64,000 nucleotides of DNA from Halomonas eurihalina (GTDB lineage: Bacteria; Pseudomonadota; Gammaproteobacteria; Pseudomonadales; Halomonadaceae), in the NCBI RefSeq assembly GCF_008274785.1, contig NZ_VTPU01000002.1, forward strand, positions 183,426-247,425, read 5' to 3'. Shown one piece after another: positions 9,393-17,958 of the stretch. The notes beneath the pieces are model-generated. The model was not told the origin of the DNA. It made no database searches and saw only the letters and a program-made list of their open reading frames with translations. How positions within the stretch are numbered: the first letter of the stretch is position 1; the number at the start of each line of letters is the position of its first letter. The position numbers and the translations under genes are program-made.

Positions 9393-9599
9393 TCAAGGTC
9401 GGTCCCGGGGTTCGCCACGCTCGCACTTGCGGCATGTCAGGACGAGGCCGAGCCGGGAGCGTCGGCCTCGTTCGGTCAGTACCCAAGGGCGTTCGGTCCA
9501 GGGTGGCTGGTGACGCACGTGCTGGTCGTGGCCGCAGGCGAGTTCCGCCACCCAGTGACCCTCCTCGTCGCGATGATAGCCGATGATGGCCTGATGCAT
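9393..9599 (-). CDS. DUF3565 family protein
   Basis: A 68-residue protein matching the short DUF3565 family: IIGYHRDEEGHWVAELACGH, then HVRHQPPW and a C-terminal CRKC pair. The conserved Cys and His residues suggest metal binding, but no function is established. It sits between the Nudix gene (18 bp upstream) and the antiporter gene (28 bp downstream) on the same strand, so cotranscription is likely. The ribosome-binding site before the ATG is weak. Confidence 0.8.
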   Translation of the reverse strand: MHQAIIGYHRDEEGHWVAELACGHDQHVRHQPPWTERPWVLTERGRRSRLGLVLTCRKCERGEPRDRP

Positions 9600-9617
9600 G
9601 CGTCGATCCGGGGCGCT

Positions 9618-10025
9618 TCAGGCCGCGGGGGCGCTGGCCCGGGGCAGCACGATGTCCCGTGTCAGGGGAGCCAGGGGCAATGTCGCGGCATCGACGGGCG
9701 AGACCCAGCGCAGTTCGGCGATTTCTGCGGCGGCTTGGGGTGGGCCGTCCAGTTCGACGCGAAACAGATGAGCGTGCAGTCCATGGCCGGGTTCGTTGGC
9801 CGCCGGGGCGGTGAATTCGCCGAGCGGCTCGAGGTGGCGGGGTCGGCAGCCGAGTTCCTCGAACAGTTCCCGGGACAGGGCGTCGGCCGGCAATTCATGG
9901 GGCTCGATCTTGCCGCCGGCCTGCATGAAGGCGGTAGTGTCGCGTTTACGGACCAGCAGCAGTCGTCCGCTGGCATCCTCGATCAGGGCGGCGGCGATAT
10001 GCAGGGTGGGCGCGGCAGCGGGCAT
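9618..10025 (-). CDS. Nudix hydrolase
   Basis: A 135-residue Nudix domain. The complete Nudix box, G-x5-E-x7-RELFEELGC, lies near residues 38-60, so the Mg-dependent diphosphatase site is intact. Substrates of such small Nudix proteins range from oxidised dNTPs to NDP-sugars, and none can be named here. The start at 10025 has a GGAG 7 bp upstream. A second ATG at 10055 overlaps the TetR stop (ATGA) and would add ten residues; it is a real alternative that would give translational coupling. Confidence 0.85.
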   Translation of the reverse strand: MPAAAPTLHIAAALIEDASGRLLLVRKRDTTAFMQAGGKIEPHELPADALSRELFEELGCRPRHLEPLGEFTAPAANEPGHGLHAHLFRVELDGPPQAAAEIAELRWVSPVDAATLPLAPLTRDIVLPRASAPAA

Positions 10026-10051
10026 GGCGAACTCCGACAGTGATGGCCTCG

Positions 10052-10699
10052 TCATTCTAGCATCGACGACTGCCGGGCCGGGATATCGAAGAGGCGCAGG
10101 TGCGAGACGACCACGTCCTCGACGGTGGCCAGGGTCTCGGCATCGAAGGTCTCGAGGGAGAGGCGACGCAGCAGGGGCTCGCGGGCGATCAGGAAGAACA
10201 CGATCTGCCCGACCAGGGTGTGGGTCTCGAGGGTGGTGACCGGGTCGTCGGCGTCGCGTCCGGTGAGACGGCCGATCAGGCTGCTCAGCGTCGCCTGGAC
10301 CACGCCGAAGGCCTGGTTCTGCAGGATATCGAAGGCTTCGCTGGGATGGAGCTGCTCGCGCATCACCATCAACAGCCAGTGGCGGCATTCGAGGTCCGTG
10401 GCGAAGGTGCGCACCATGCGCCGCACGATGTCTTCGAGGGTCGCCCGGGCGGCTGCGCGGTCGTCGGGTACGCTGCCGGGTGCGCCGATGCCCAGGCGCT
10501 CGCGCAGGGCCCCGGCGATGTAGCGCGCCGCGGCGAGGTAGAGGCCGTGCTTGTTGTCGAAGTAGTAAGCGATGGAACCGATGTTGGCTTGGGCTTCATC
10601 GGCCAGCATGCGGGTGGTGGTCGGTTTGTAGCCGTGCTCGCCGAACAGCCGGATGCCGGCCTGGATCAGGCGCTCGCGGGTGGTGTCGGCGCTGGACAT
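10052..10699 (-). CDS. TetR-family regulator, CecR/CerR-like
   Basis: A 215-residue repressor. The N-terminal helix-turn-helix (about residues 8-52; IGSIAYYFDNKHGLY is the recognition and support helix) is followed by a ligand domain resembling the CerR/CecR (DUF1956) C-terminal type. It lies one base downstream of the RND pump gene. The ATG has a GGAGG that sits inside the end of the pump gene. A GTG three codons upstream is less likely. It probably represses the adaptor-pump operon through the palindrome at 15020-15035. The ligand is unknown. Confidence 0.87.
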   Translation of the reverse strand: MSSADTTRERLIQAGIRLFGEHGYKPTTTRMLADEAQANIGSIAYYFDNKHGLYLAAARYIAGALRERLGIGAPGSVPDDRAAARATLEDIVRRMVRTFATDLECRHWLLMVMREQLHPSEAFDILQNQAFGVVQATLSSLIGRLTGRDADDPVTTLETHTLVGQIVFFLIAREPLLRRLSLETFDAETLATVEDVVVSHLRLFDIPARQSSMLE

Positions 10700-10700
10700 T

Positions 10701-13700
10701 TCAGGCACCTCCGTCGTGGTCGGCGGTATCGATGCCGAAGAAGAGGGTGTAGAGCACTGGCACGACCCCGAGACTCATGATGGTGCCGATGCCCAGGCCG
10801 AAGGCCATGGCGGCGGCCATGCCGTAGAACAGCGGGTCACGGCCGACGATCAGCGGCAGAAAGCCCAGGATCGTGGTGATCGCCGACATCAGGATCGGCC
10901 GGAGCCGTCGCGCCGAGGCGCGCACCACGGCATCGCGGGCGGGAGCGTCTGGGGCCAGCGCGCGGCGTTCGATGTCGATACGGTCGATCAGCACGATGGC
11001 ATTGTTGATGATGATGCCGGCCAGGCTGTAGAGGCCGAGCATCACCATGAAGCCGAAATCGGCCCGGGTGGCCAGTAGCCCCAATGCCACGCCGACGATC
11101 ACCAGCGGGATGGTGGCGACGATCAGCAGGGGCCGCTTGAAGGAATTGAACTGGGCCACCAGCAGGATGAAGATCAGACCGAGGCACAGCGGCAGGTTGG
11201 CTTGCAGGGCCGCCTGGCCTTCCGCCGATTCCTTGACCACGCCGTCGAACTCGATCCAATGGCCGGGTGGCAGGTCATCTTCCAGTTGTCGCAGTGCCGG
11301 CTCGACCCTGGGTACCATGTCCTCGGCGGTCAGGTGGCGGTTACGGCTCTCGACGGTGATGGTGCGCACCAGGTTCTCGCGGTCGATCCGGTAGTAGCCG
11401 TTGTCCAGCCGCACCTCGGCGACCTGGCTCAGGGGTACGCCCTCGTCGGCGGCTTCCCCGGGATAGACAGTCAGTGATTCGAGGCGCTCGATGCTGGTGC
11501 GCTCGCGCTCGGCGTAGCGCATCATCACCGGGATGATGTCGTCGCCTTCGCGGTAATGGCTGAGGTGATAGCCATCGATGGCGGCACTCAGCGAGCGGGC
11601 GATGTCCTCTGAGGTGATGCCGGCGCTGCGTGCTCTTGCCTGGTCGACGTCGATGGTCAGCGAGGGAATGCGCGCTTCCCAGCTCTGGCGAATGTCCTGG
11701 GAGCCGTCGATGCCGGCGAGAATGGCTTTCACGCGCTTGGCCGCGTCGAACAGGACTTCACGGTCCGGGCCCTTGACCTGGACCTGGAGCAGGGTGCTGT
11801 CGGAAGGTCCCAGGAACATCCGGGTGACCTGAGGCGAGATGTCCGGATGGTGAGTGGCCAGGTAGTGACGCGTGGCGTGAATTACTGCGTCGACGCGGTC
11901 GCGGTCGGCCACGTTGAGCACCATGAAACCCTTGTTGGGCGCCGGGTCGATGGGCGTCAGCGAAAGCACGAAACGCGGGCCGCCGAAGCCCGAGTAGGCG
12001 GCAACGCTGGTGAGGTCGTCATGCAGAGAGGGGGCCTCGAGCAAGGCCTTGCTCAGTTCGCTGACGCGCCGGTCGGTGGCATTCGCGGCGATGTCCGAGG
12101 GAAAGTCGATGGTCACCAGGACCTGGTTGCGGTCCGAGTCGGGAAAGAACTTCTGGGGCACCAGTTGCATCAGGCCCACGCCGCCCACCAGGGCCAGCCC
12201 CATGAGGACCAGGAAGATCGCGCGATGATGCAGCATGCGCCGCAGCAGCCGGGCGTAGCGCCCCGACATCCAGCGGAACAGCCGGTCGGAGAGGGGCGGG
12301 GAGGCGGAGTCTTCCCGAGGGGTGGTGGGCGCCTTGAGGAAGCGGTAGCACAGGGCCGGCGTCACCGTCAGCGACAGGAACCAGGAGCTTAGCAGGGTGA
12401 TGGCGATGACGATCGAGATCGAGCGGGTATATTCGCCGGCGACGTGCTCGGCGAGCATCAGCGGCAGGAAGACCAGGATGGTGGTCAGGGTCGAGGAAAA
12501 CAGCGGCATGGCCAGCTCGCCGCCGGTCTCGGCCAGTGCCTGGTCGCGGGTGGATCCGGCCTCCAGGCGGGTCTTGAAGTCTTCGGCGATGACGATGGCG
12601 TTGTCCACCAGCAGGCCCAGGGCGATCACCAGGGTGGCCAGGCTGGCGCGCTGCAGGGTCATCTCGGTCAGGCCCATGATGGCCAGGGTGACCAGCATCA
12701 CCGCGGGGATGATCGAGCCGACGATCAGGCCGGTACGCAGGCCGAGGAACAGCACCACCACGGCGAGCACGATGACCAGCGTCTGCATGACGCTGGAGGT
12801 GACGCCGTAGACGGCATTGGCGACCTGCTCGGGCTGGAAGGTCATGAGGTCGAGGGAGTAGCCCGCCGGCAGCGTGTCGCGCAATTCGTCGAGGCGCGAC
12901 TCGATGGCGTGGCCGTAGTCGAGCACGCTTTCGCCATCGAGCATGGAAATGGCGAAGACGATGGCCGGCTTGCCGTTGAAGTAGGCGGTGCGGTCGGCCG
13001 GATCCTCATAGCCACGGTACAATTCGCCGATGTCGCGCAGCCTCAGGGTGCCGCCTTCGGGCAGTCGAATCTCGGTATCGCCCAGGGCGTCGAGGCTCTC
13101 GAACTCGCCGGTCACTTCCAGGGCCAGGCGTTGTTCGCCGCTGTCCATGATGCCGCCGGGGGGATAGATATTGCGGCTCTGGATCTGGCCGGCCAGCTCG
13201 GAGGGCGACAGGCCGAGTTCGGCGAGGCGTGCCTCGCCGACGTCGATGAAGATGCGTTGCTCCTGGACGCCCAGCAGTTCGACCTTCTTGGTTCCCTCGA
13301 CAGCATACAGGGCGGCGCGGATATGCTCGGCGATCTCCTGTTGGTCGGCCTGGGGGAAGTCGTCGGCGGTCAGTGCCGCGGTGACCACTGCCACATCACC
13401 GAAGTCGTCGTTGATGATCGGGTCCTGGGTGCCCTCGGGTAGTTGCGGGGTCGTCGCCTCGACCTTCTTGCGCAACTCGTCCCAGATCTGATCGAGATTG
13501 AAGTAGCGATCCTTGATTTCCACGTGAAGGATCGAACGGCCGCGCATGGAGGTCGAGCGGATACGCTCCACCTCGCCAATGGTGCGGATGCTCTCTTCCA
13601 GTGGCTTGCTGATGTTCTGCTCGACCTGTTCCGCCGGCAGGCCCGGATAGGCGGTGGTCACCAGGGCCTCGCGGATGGTGATTTCCGGATCCTCTCGGGC

Positions 13701-13799
13701 GGGCATGGCGAAGTAGCTGAAGATGCCGTAGAGCATGGCCACCAGGGTGGCCAGGTAGAGAACGGGACGGCGCCGATGGGCGAGCTGGCTGAGGTTCAT
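10701..13799 (-). CDS. RND efflux transporter, inner-membrane pump subunit
   Basis: A 1032-residue AcrB-type permease with the usual two repeats of six transmembrane helices and large periplasmic loops. Length is normal. In TM4 the proton-relay motif reads GLLVDNAIVIAED, so the first Asp of the AcrB pair is kept and the second is Asn. The C-terminal half has the expected GLYSLAGIIINNAIVLID block. The pump takes substrates from the periplasm or inner leaflet and works with the adaptor encoded 38 bp upstream and an outer-membrane channel that is not in this window. Substrates cannot be read from sequence. Confidence 0.93.
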   Translation of the reverse strand: MNLSQLAHRRRPVLYLATLVAMLYGIFSYFAMPAREDPEITIREALVTTAYPGLPAEQVEQNISKPLEESIRTIGEVERIRSTSMRGRSILHVEIKDRYFNLDQIWDELRKKVEATTPQLPEGTQDPIINDDFGDVAVVTAALTADDFPQADQQEIAEHIRAALYAVEGTKKVELLGVQEQRIFIDVGEARLAELGLSPSELAGQIQSRNIYPPGGIMDSGEQRLALEVTGEFESLDALGDTEIRLPEGGTLRLRDIGELYRGYEDPADRTAYFNGKPAIVFAISMLDGESVLDYGHAIESRLDELRDTLPAGYSLDLMTFQPEQVANAVYGVTSSVMQTLVIVLAVVVLFLGLRTGLIVGSIIPAVMLVTLAIMGLTEMTLQRASLATLVIALGLLVDNAIVIAEDFKTRLEAGSTRDQALAETGGELAMPLFSSTLTTILVFLPLMLAEHVAGEYTRSISIVIAITLLSSWFLSLTVTPALCYRFLKAPTTPREDSASPPLSDRLFRWMSGRYARLLRRMLHHRAIFLVLMGLALVGGVGLMQLVPQKFFPDSDRNQVLVTIDFPSDIAANATDRRVSELSKALLEAPSLHDDLTSVAAYSGFGGPRFVLSLTPIDPAPNKGFMVLNVADRDRVDAVIHATRHYLATHHPDISPQVTRMFLGPSDSTLLQVQVKGPDREVLFDAAKRVKAILAGIDGSQDIRQSWEARIPSLTIDVDQARARSAGITSEDIARSLSAAIDGYHLSHYREGDDIIPVMMRYAERERTSIERLESLTVYPGEAADEGVPLSQVAEVRLDNGYYRIDRENLVRTITVESRNRHLTAEDMVPRVEPALRQLEDDLPPGHWIEFDGVVKESAEGQAALQANLPLCLGLIFILLVAQFNSFKRPLLIVATIPLVIVGVALGLLATRADFGFMVMLGLYSLAGIIINNAIVLIDRIDIERRALAPDAPARDAVVRASARRLRPILMSAITTILGFLPLIVGRDPLFYGMAAAMAFGLGIGTIMSLGVVPVLYTLFFGIDTADHDGGA

Positions 13800-13837
13800 G
13801 GAAACCCTGGTCGTTGTCGCGTTAGGGAAGTACTTCC

Positions 13838-14953
13838 TTAGTTGTAGCGTTCCGGGCCTTGGCCAAGCAGGCTCACTTGCTGGCCCGGATCGACGAATTC
13901 GGTGCCTCTGGCGACGATCCGCTCGCCCGGTGCCAGATCACCGCGTACCTTGGCGCGTTCTTCGCCGATATCGACCACCGTCACCTCGACGCTTTCCAGG
14001 CGGTCGTCCTCGTCGATGCGCAGGACGTGCGCGCGTTGCCGGTCGTCATGGACCAGGGCGGTGAGGGGAATGGGCAGAACGGATGCATCCCGAGCCGGTT
14101 CGGCCAGCGCCAGTTCCACTTCGGCGGTCATGCCGGCGCGCACGCCTGCGGGCGGTTCATTCAGGGCCAGAATGACGGGATAGTTGTTGGACGAGCGAGG
14201 CTGGGTACCCAACTGGGTGAGCGTGGCCGGCGCCGTGATGCCGCCCAGGGCAGGGAAGCTGACCTTGTGGCTCGAGCCGGTCGACAGGGCGTCGACCAGG
14301 GTCTCGGGCACACTGGTTTCCACTTCGAAGCCATCGCGATCGGAGATCACCTCGAGAATGGTCTGATTGGCGGCGACGCGCTCCGAAGGCTCGGCCTGAC
14401 GCGCGCTGACCGAGCCGGCGAAAGGCGCACTCAAGGTGGTTTGCGTGAGATCGCGCTCGGCGAGCTCCTGGGCGGCGACTGCCGAAGCGTGACGTGATTC
14501 GGCGGTGTCCAGCCCGGCCCGCGCGGTATCGAGCTGGGTCTCGCTGACATAGCCCTTGTCGGCGAGACTCGACTGGCGGCGATAATCCTGGCGCTTCTCG
14601 ATTAACGAGGCTTCGGCCTCGCGGGCTTCGGCGCGGCGTTGCTGAGCCACCAGATGGTAGCGCTCGTCATCGAGGGTCGCCAACGTATCGTCGGTGTCGA
14701 AATGATCGCCCACGTCGACATCGAGGCTTTCGAGCTTGCCGGAAATCTCGAAGCTCAGCGTGGTGCGCTCGGCGGCCCGCACCCGGCCCGAGAGATGGGT
14801 GAGTTCGCGTCCGTTGCCGGCCTGGATTGTGTAGCTGTCCACCACCGTCGGAATCTCGGTGGTGGATGACGTCTCCGGCGAACAGCCGGCCAGCGGCAAG
14901 ACGAGGCCAAATAGCAGCGTGACAAGAACCGACGGTCGATGCGCGCGGAACAT
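13838..14953 (-). CDS. RND efflux periplasmic adaptor lipoprotein (HlyD/AcrA family)
   Basis: A 371-residue membrane-fusion protein. The signal peptide ends in a lipobox, LPLAGC, with acylation expected at Cys24. The barrel-sandwich half motif (LSFEISGKLESLDVDVGD) is split by an alpha-helical hairpin (about residues 100-170), followed by beta-barrel and membrane-proximal domains. It bridges the RND pump to an outer-membrane channel. It is the first gene of the minus-strand run and lies downstream of the promoter and operator at 15014-15042. The ATG has a GAGGA site about 8 bp upstream. Confidence 0.92.
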   Translation of the reverse strand: MFRAHRPSVLVTLLFGLVLPLAGCSPETSSTTEIPTVVDSYTIQAGNGRELTHLSGRVRAAERTTLSFEISGKLESLDVDVGDHFDTDDTLATLDDERYHLVAQQRRAEAREAEASLIEKRQDYRRQSSLADKGYVSETQLDTARAGLDTAESRHASAVAAQELAERDLTQTTLSAPFAGSVSARQAEPSERVAANQTILEVISDRDGFEVETSVPETLVDALSTGSSHKVSFPALGGITAPATLTQLGTQPRSSNNYPVILALNEPPAGVRAGMTAEVELALAEPARDASVLPIPLTALVHDDRQRAHVLRIDEDDRLESVEVTVVDIGEERAKVRGDLAPGERIVARGTEFVDPGQQVSLLGQGPERYN

Positions 14954-15013
14954 GGTGGCGATCCTCGAGAACGAAACGGTCAGGCGCAGCCGAGGCGCCC
15001 AAAGTCTCGAGGC

Positions 15014-15042
15014 AGTGTATTAATCAATTGATTAAATCGCAA
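15014..15042 (-). promoter_or_regulatory. Promoter with embedded 16-bp palindromic operator for the efflux operon
   Basis: Reading the minus strand, TTGCGA (-35) and TACACT (-10) are 17 bp apart, and that spacer contains the perfect palindrome TTAATCAATTGATTAA (15020-15035). A regulator bound there would block RNA polymerase. The TetR gene inside the downstream operon is the obvious candidate. The palindrome and spacing are seen directly; the regulator assignment is inference. Confidence 0.75.
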
Positions 15043-15153
15043 GAAACAAAAAACGGCAGCAGAGCCCGCCGGATTTATAGCGTGGTCCTCGGGGGGCTGA
15101 TTCGACGGGCCGGCGGTATACGGGCCGCTGGCCCGACCGAAAGCCGTGGGGTT

Positions 15154-15270
15154 TCAGCTGTCGTCGGGCTTCCGGTAGTGCCCGGGCACCGTGACACGGT
15201 CGCCATTGGGCATTTGACGCACATGTGTGGGGACGTAGACGCGCTTGATGACGCTCTTGCGTTCACTCAT
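15154..15270 (-). CDS. 38-residue basic microprotein, VxVPxH repeat family, copy 1
   Basis: A short gene with a strong GGAGG 6 bp before its ATG. The protein starts MSERKSVIKR and contains two copies of a ten-residue motif: KRVYVPTHVR, a QMPNG linker, then DRVTVPGHYR. A second gene at 24362-24475 encodes a protein identical at 16 of 37 aligned positions without gaps and with the same duplicated motif. The shared motif, paralogy and good ribosome site make this a real gene. There is no signal peptide or membrane segment. I do not recognise the family and assign no function. A Fur-like sequence lies 65-83 bp upstream. Confidence 0.8.
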   Translation of the reverse strand: MSERKSVIKRVYVPTHVRQMPNGDRVTVPGHYRKPDDS

Positions 15271-15334
15271 GGGAACCTCCTTGCCAGCCGTCAACGCAAC
15301 GGTACCAAGGCGTACCCTAGCCAGAAGTCTGGGT

Positions 15335-15353
15335 GAGAATCAATATTATTCTT
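15335..15353. promoter_or_regulatory. Possible Fur box upstream of microprotein copy 1
   Basis: The 19-bp sequence GAGAATCAATATTATTCTT matches the classical Fur consensus at 12 of 19 positions and sits in an unusually AT-rich patch of the 263-bp gap between the microprotein and SDR genes. It is closer to the microprotein start. Suggestive only. Confidence 0.35.
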
Positions 15354-15533
15354 GAAAAAATATGGCAAGGCGGCTCTGGTCGGTGGAAGGAGAGCTGGTC
15401 GGTGCCAGAAGAGACGTCATGCTGGATTGTTGGTGGTTCATGGATGCTGCTGACAATATGAGCGAATTATCTTGCTCGCCTGGCCACCTAGACTGTCTCC
15501 CGTCATTGTCTGGTACAGCAAAGGAGACTTCCC

Positions 15534-16307
15534 ATGGTGGATCGTACGCTCGAAGGCAAGGTGGTGTTGATCGCTGGCGGCGCCAAGAATCTCGGCGGCT
15601 TGTTGGCACGGGATCTCGCGGAAAATGGTGCCGCTGCGGTGGCCATTCACTACAACAGCGATGCTACGCGTCAAACCGCCGAGGAAACCCGGGAGTCGGT
15701 CAAGGCACTGGGCGCCGACGCTGAACTCTTTCAGGGCGATCTGACTCGCGCCGATAACGTCACTGTGCTGTTCGATGCAGTGTCGAGCCGGTTTGGCAAG
15801 GTGGACATTGCCATCAACACTGTGGGCATGGTGCTCAAGAAGCCGATGCTGGAGATCAGCGAGGCCGAGTACGACACCATGTTCGACATCAATTCGAAGA
15901 GTGCCTTTTTCTTCCTCAAGGAAGCCGGGCGAGTGTTGGAGGATCACGGCAAGATCGTGACGCTGGTGACTTCGCTGCTCGGCGCTTTCACGTCCTATTA
16001 TTCGACCTATGCGGGTGGCAAGGCGCCGGTGGAGCATTTCACGCGTGCGGCGGCTCAGGAGTTCGGCGAGCGTGGCATTTCGGTGACGGCTGTCGGCCCC
16101 GGGCCGATGGACACCCCCTTCTTCTATGGTCAGGAAGGCGAGGATGCGGTGGCGTTCCACAAGAGCGCCGCTGCGTTGTCGGCGTTCAGCAAGACGGGAC
16201 TGACGGACATCGAGGACGTGGTGCCGCTGATTCGCCACTTGGTGACCGATGGCTGGTGGATGACCGGCCAGACCCTGCTGGCCAATGGCGGCTACACCAC
16301 CAAGTGA
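15534..16307 (+). CDS. SDR family oxidoreductase
   Basis: A 257-residue classical short-chain dehydrogenase. The N-terminal cofactor motif reads GGAKNLGG (residues ~15-22) instead of the usual TGxxxGIG. The NAG-equivalent motif is NTVG, and the catalytic Tyr and Lys are in YAGGK. A Rossmann-fold NAD(P)-dependent reductase of unknown substrate. The ATG has an AAGGAG 7 bp upstream. A hairpin with a T-run follows the stop, so it appears monocistronic. Confidence 0.88.
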   Translation: MVDRTLEGKVVLIAGGAKNLGGLLARDLAENGAAAVAIHYNSDATRQTAEETRESVKALGADAELFQGDLTRADNVTVLFDAVSSRFGKVDIAINTVGMVLKKPMLEISEAEYDTMFDINSKSAFFFLKEAGRVLEDHGKIVTLVTSLLGAFTSYYSTYAGGKAPVEHFTRAAAQEFGERGISVTAVGPGPMDTPFFYGQEGEDAVAFHKSAAALSAFSKTGLTDIEDVVPLIRHLVTDGWWMTGQTLLANGGYTTK

Positions 16308-16316
16308 GCCGAAGAC

Positions 16317-16345
16317 GGCCGGGCGGGATGCCTGGCCGCTGTTTT
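16317..16345 (+). terminator. Intrinsic terminator after the SDR gene
   Basis: GGCCGGGC and GCCTGGCC pair across a five-base loop, and a TTTT run follows three bases later. It begins ten bases after the SDR stop codon. Confidence 0.55.
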
Positions 16346-16456
16346 CCTGCCCGTGTGAGCCTGGTACGCCTGTCGGCATTCAACGGCTAGGCTGGGAAAG
16401 CAGCTAGGCTAAACAGGTGTAGTGAAAAAGGTGTCACCGGCTTTCAGGGAGGACAG

Positions 16457-16714
16457 ATGCGCACCTTGTTGATTCTGTTGATAGGCATCGTGGCGGTGTG
16501 GCTGCTGGCCCGCTATTGTCCGCGAGCGCACAGGCGCCCGGCGGCGGTGGCCTTCACGCTGGTCTGGCTGCTGGCCTGTGGCTGGAATCTCGCCATTGGG
16601 CTTTCGCACGGGTACGCGCTCGGCGAGGAACTGGCGATTCATGCCGTGCTGTTCGTCATCCCCGTTGGGCTGGCGTGGTGGCGGCTCGGGCGTCGTGTGC
16701 CGCCGCCTTCATGA
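16457..16714 (+). CDS. Small membrane protein, hypothetical
   Basis: An 85-residue protein with three predicted hydrophobic segments (about residues 2-19, 30-50 and 58-75) and a short basic loop after the first. It has a clear GGAGGA about 5 bp before the ATG, which supports it as a gene. No catalytic or binding motif is visible and I do not recognise the family. It lies on the same strand 57 bp before ltrA. Confidence 0.65.
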   Translation: MRTLLILLIGIVAVWLLARYCPRAHRRPAAVAFTLVWLLACGWNLAIGLSHGYALGEELAIHAVLFVIPVGLAWWRLGRRVPPPS

Positions 16715-16771
16715 GGGGCCGCTGCACCGGCATGACATCCTCTTTCGTTTTTAGCGTTATCGGGAGCCTGC

Positions 16772-17953
16772 ATGACATCGGCACGTCCCCATCCCTTGAT
16801 GCGACCTCGTGATGGGCACGAGGCCGCCGTCAGCTACGTCGAGCTGTTGTTCGACCTGATCTACGTCTTCGCTATCATCCAGGTCTCGCATTTCCTGCTG
16901 GAACACTTGAGTCTGCTGGGCGCGGCGCAGGCGCTGCTGTTGTGGTTCGCGGTCTGGCTGGGCTGGCAGTACAGCGGTTGGATGACCAACTGGTTCGATC
17001 CTGACACCACGCCCATTCGACTGGTGCTGTTCGTTACCATGGCCCTGGCGTTGATGATGGCGGCGGCATTGCCGGAGGCCTTCGGCGATCGGGGCCTGAT
17101 ATTCGCCGGGTGTTTCGCGGCGATGCAGGTGGGGCGGTCGCTGTTCATCCTGTTGAGTCTGCGAGGGCATGCCCTCACGGATCTGACGGCAAACTATCAG
17201 CGCATTCTGGGCTGGGCATGCATCGGTGCCGTGTTCTGGCTGGCGGGCGGCCTGGTGGAAGGGCCGACACGCCTCGTCCTCTGGGCGCTGGCGGTAGCGT
17301 GCGAGTATGTCTCGCCGATGTTCGGCTTTCGCCTGCCTGGTCTCGGGCGGTCATACACGCGGCACTGGACCATCGAGGGTGGCCATCTGATCGAGCGTTG
17401 TGCGTTGTTCATGATCATTGCGTTGGGCGAGACGATCCTGATCACCGGGGCCACCCTGGCCGGGGCCGGTACCTGGAGCGGCGGCACCCTGCTGGCCTTC
17501 GGTGTCGCCTTCCTGGAAACCGTGGCCATGTGGTGGGTGTACTTCCACATCGCCATTCGCGATGCCTCCCGGGTGATTACCGAATCCGACGATCCCGGCC
17601 GGATCGGTGCCTACTTCCATTATGTCCACGTCATCATCCTGGGCAGCGTGATCCTCTGCGCGGTCGGTAGCGAACTGGTGATCGCCCATCCCGTCGGGCA
17701 TCTGACGACGACGGTGACGAGCGTGCTATTGGCCGGCCCGATGGCGTTCCTGGCAGGCATGGCGATCTACAAGTTTGTCGTCTATGGGCGGCCGCCGTTG
17801 TCGCATCTGGTCGGGCTGTTACTGATGCCGGCGCTCCTGATTCCCCTGACGGTCTCGCACAGTGCGTTGCTGTTGCAGGGAGTCAGCGCCGTGCTGTTGC
17901 TGGGCGTGGGGACCTGGGAGATGTTGTCGCGCCAGGGCGTGCTGCGGATCTGA
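16772..17953 (+). CDS. Low temperature requirement protein A (LtrA) family membrane protein
   Basis: A 393-residue protein with about ten transmembrane helices. The N-terminal block VSYVELLFDLIYVFAI and the mid-protein ERCALFMIIALGETILITG are the LtrA signatures. The family is named from Listeria growth at low temperature; its biochemical activity is unknown. The start has GGGAG about 6 bp upstream. A LysR regulator gene begins 5 bp after its stop on the same strand, so the pair may be cotranscribed. Confidence 0.85.
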   Translation: MTSARPHPLMRPRDGHEAAVSYVELLFDLIYVFAIIQVSHFLLEHLSLLGAAQALLLWFAVWLGWQYSGWMTNWFDPDTTPIRLVLFVTMALALMMAAALPEAFGDRGLIFAGCFAAMQVGRSLFILLSLRGHALTDLTANYQRILGWACIGAVFWLAGGLVEGPTRLVLWALAVACEYVSPMFGFRLPGLGRSYTRHWTIEGGHLIERCALFMIIALGETILITGATLAGAGTWSGGTLLAFGVAFLETVAMWWVYFHIAIRDASRVITESDDPGRIGAYFHYVHVIILGSVILCAVGSELVIAHPVGHLTTTVTSVLLAGPMAFLAGMAIYKFVVYGRPPLSHLVGLLLMPALLIPLTVSHSALLLQGVSAVLLLGVGTWEMLSRQGVLRI

Positions 17954-17958
17954 TCGTC

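Noticed and set aside
15075..15266. A 63-codon minus-strand frame overlapping microprotein copy 1
   Set aside because: Different frame from the microprotein, which has the ribosome site, the motif and a paralogue.
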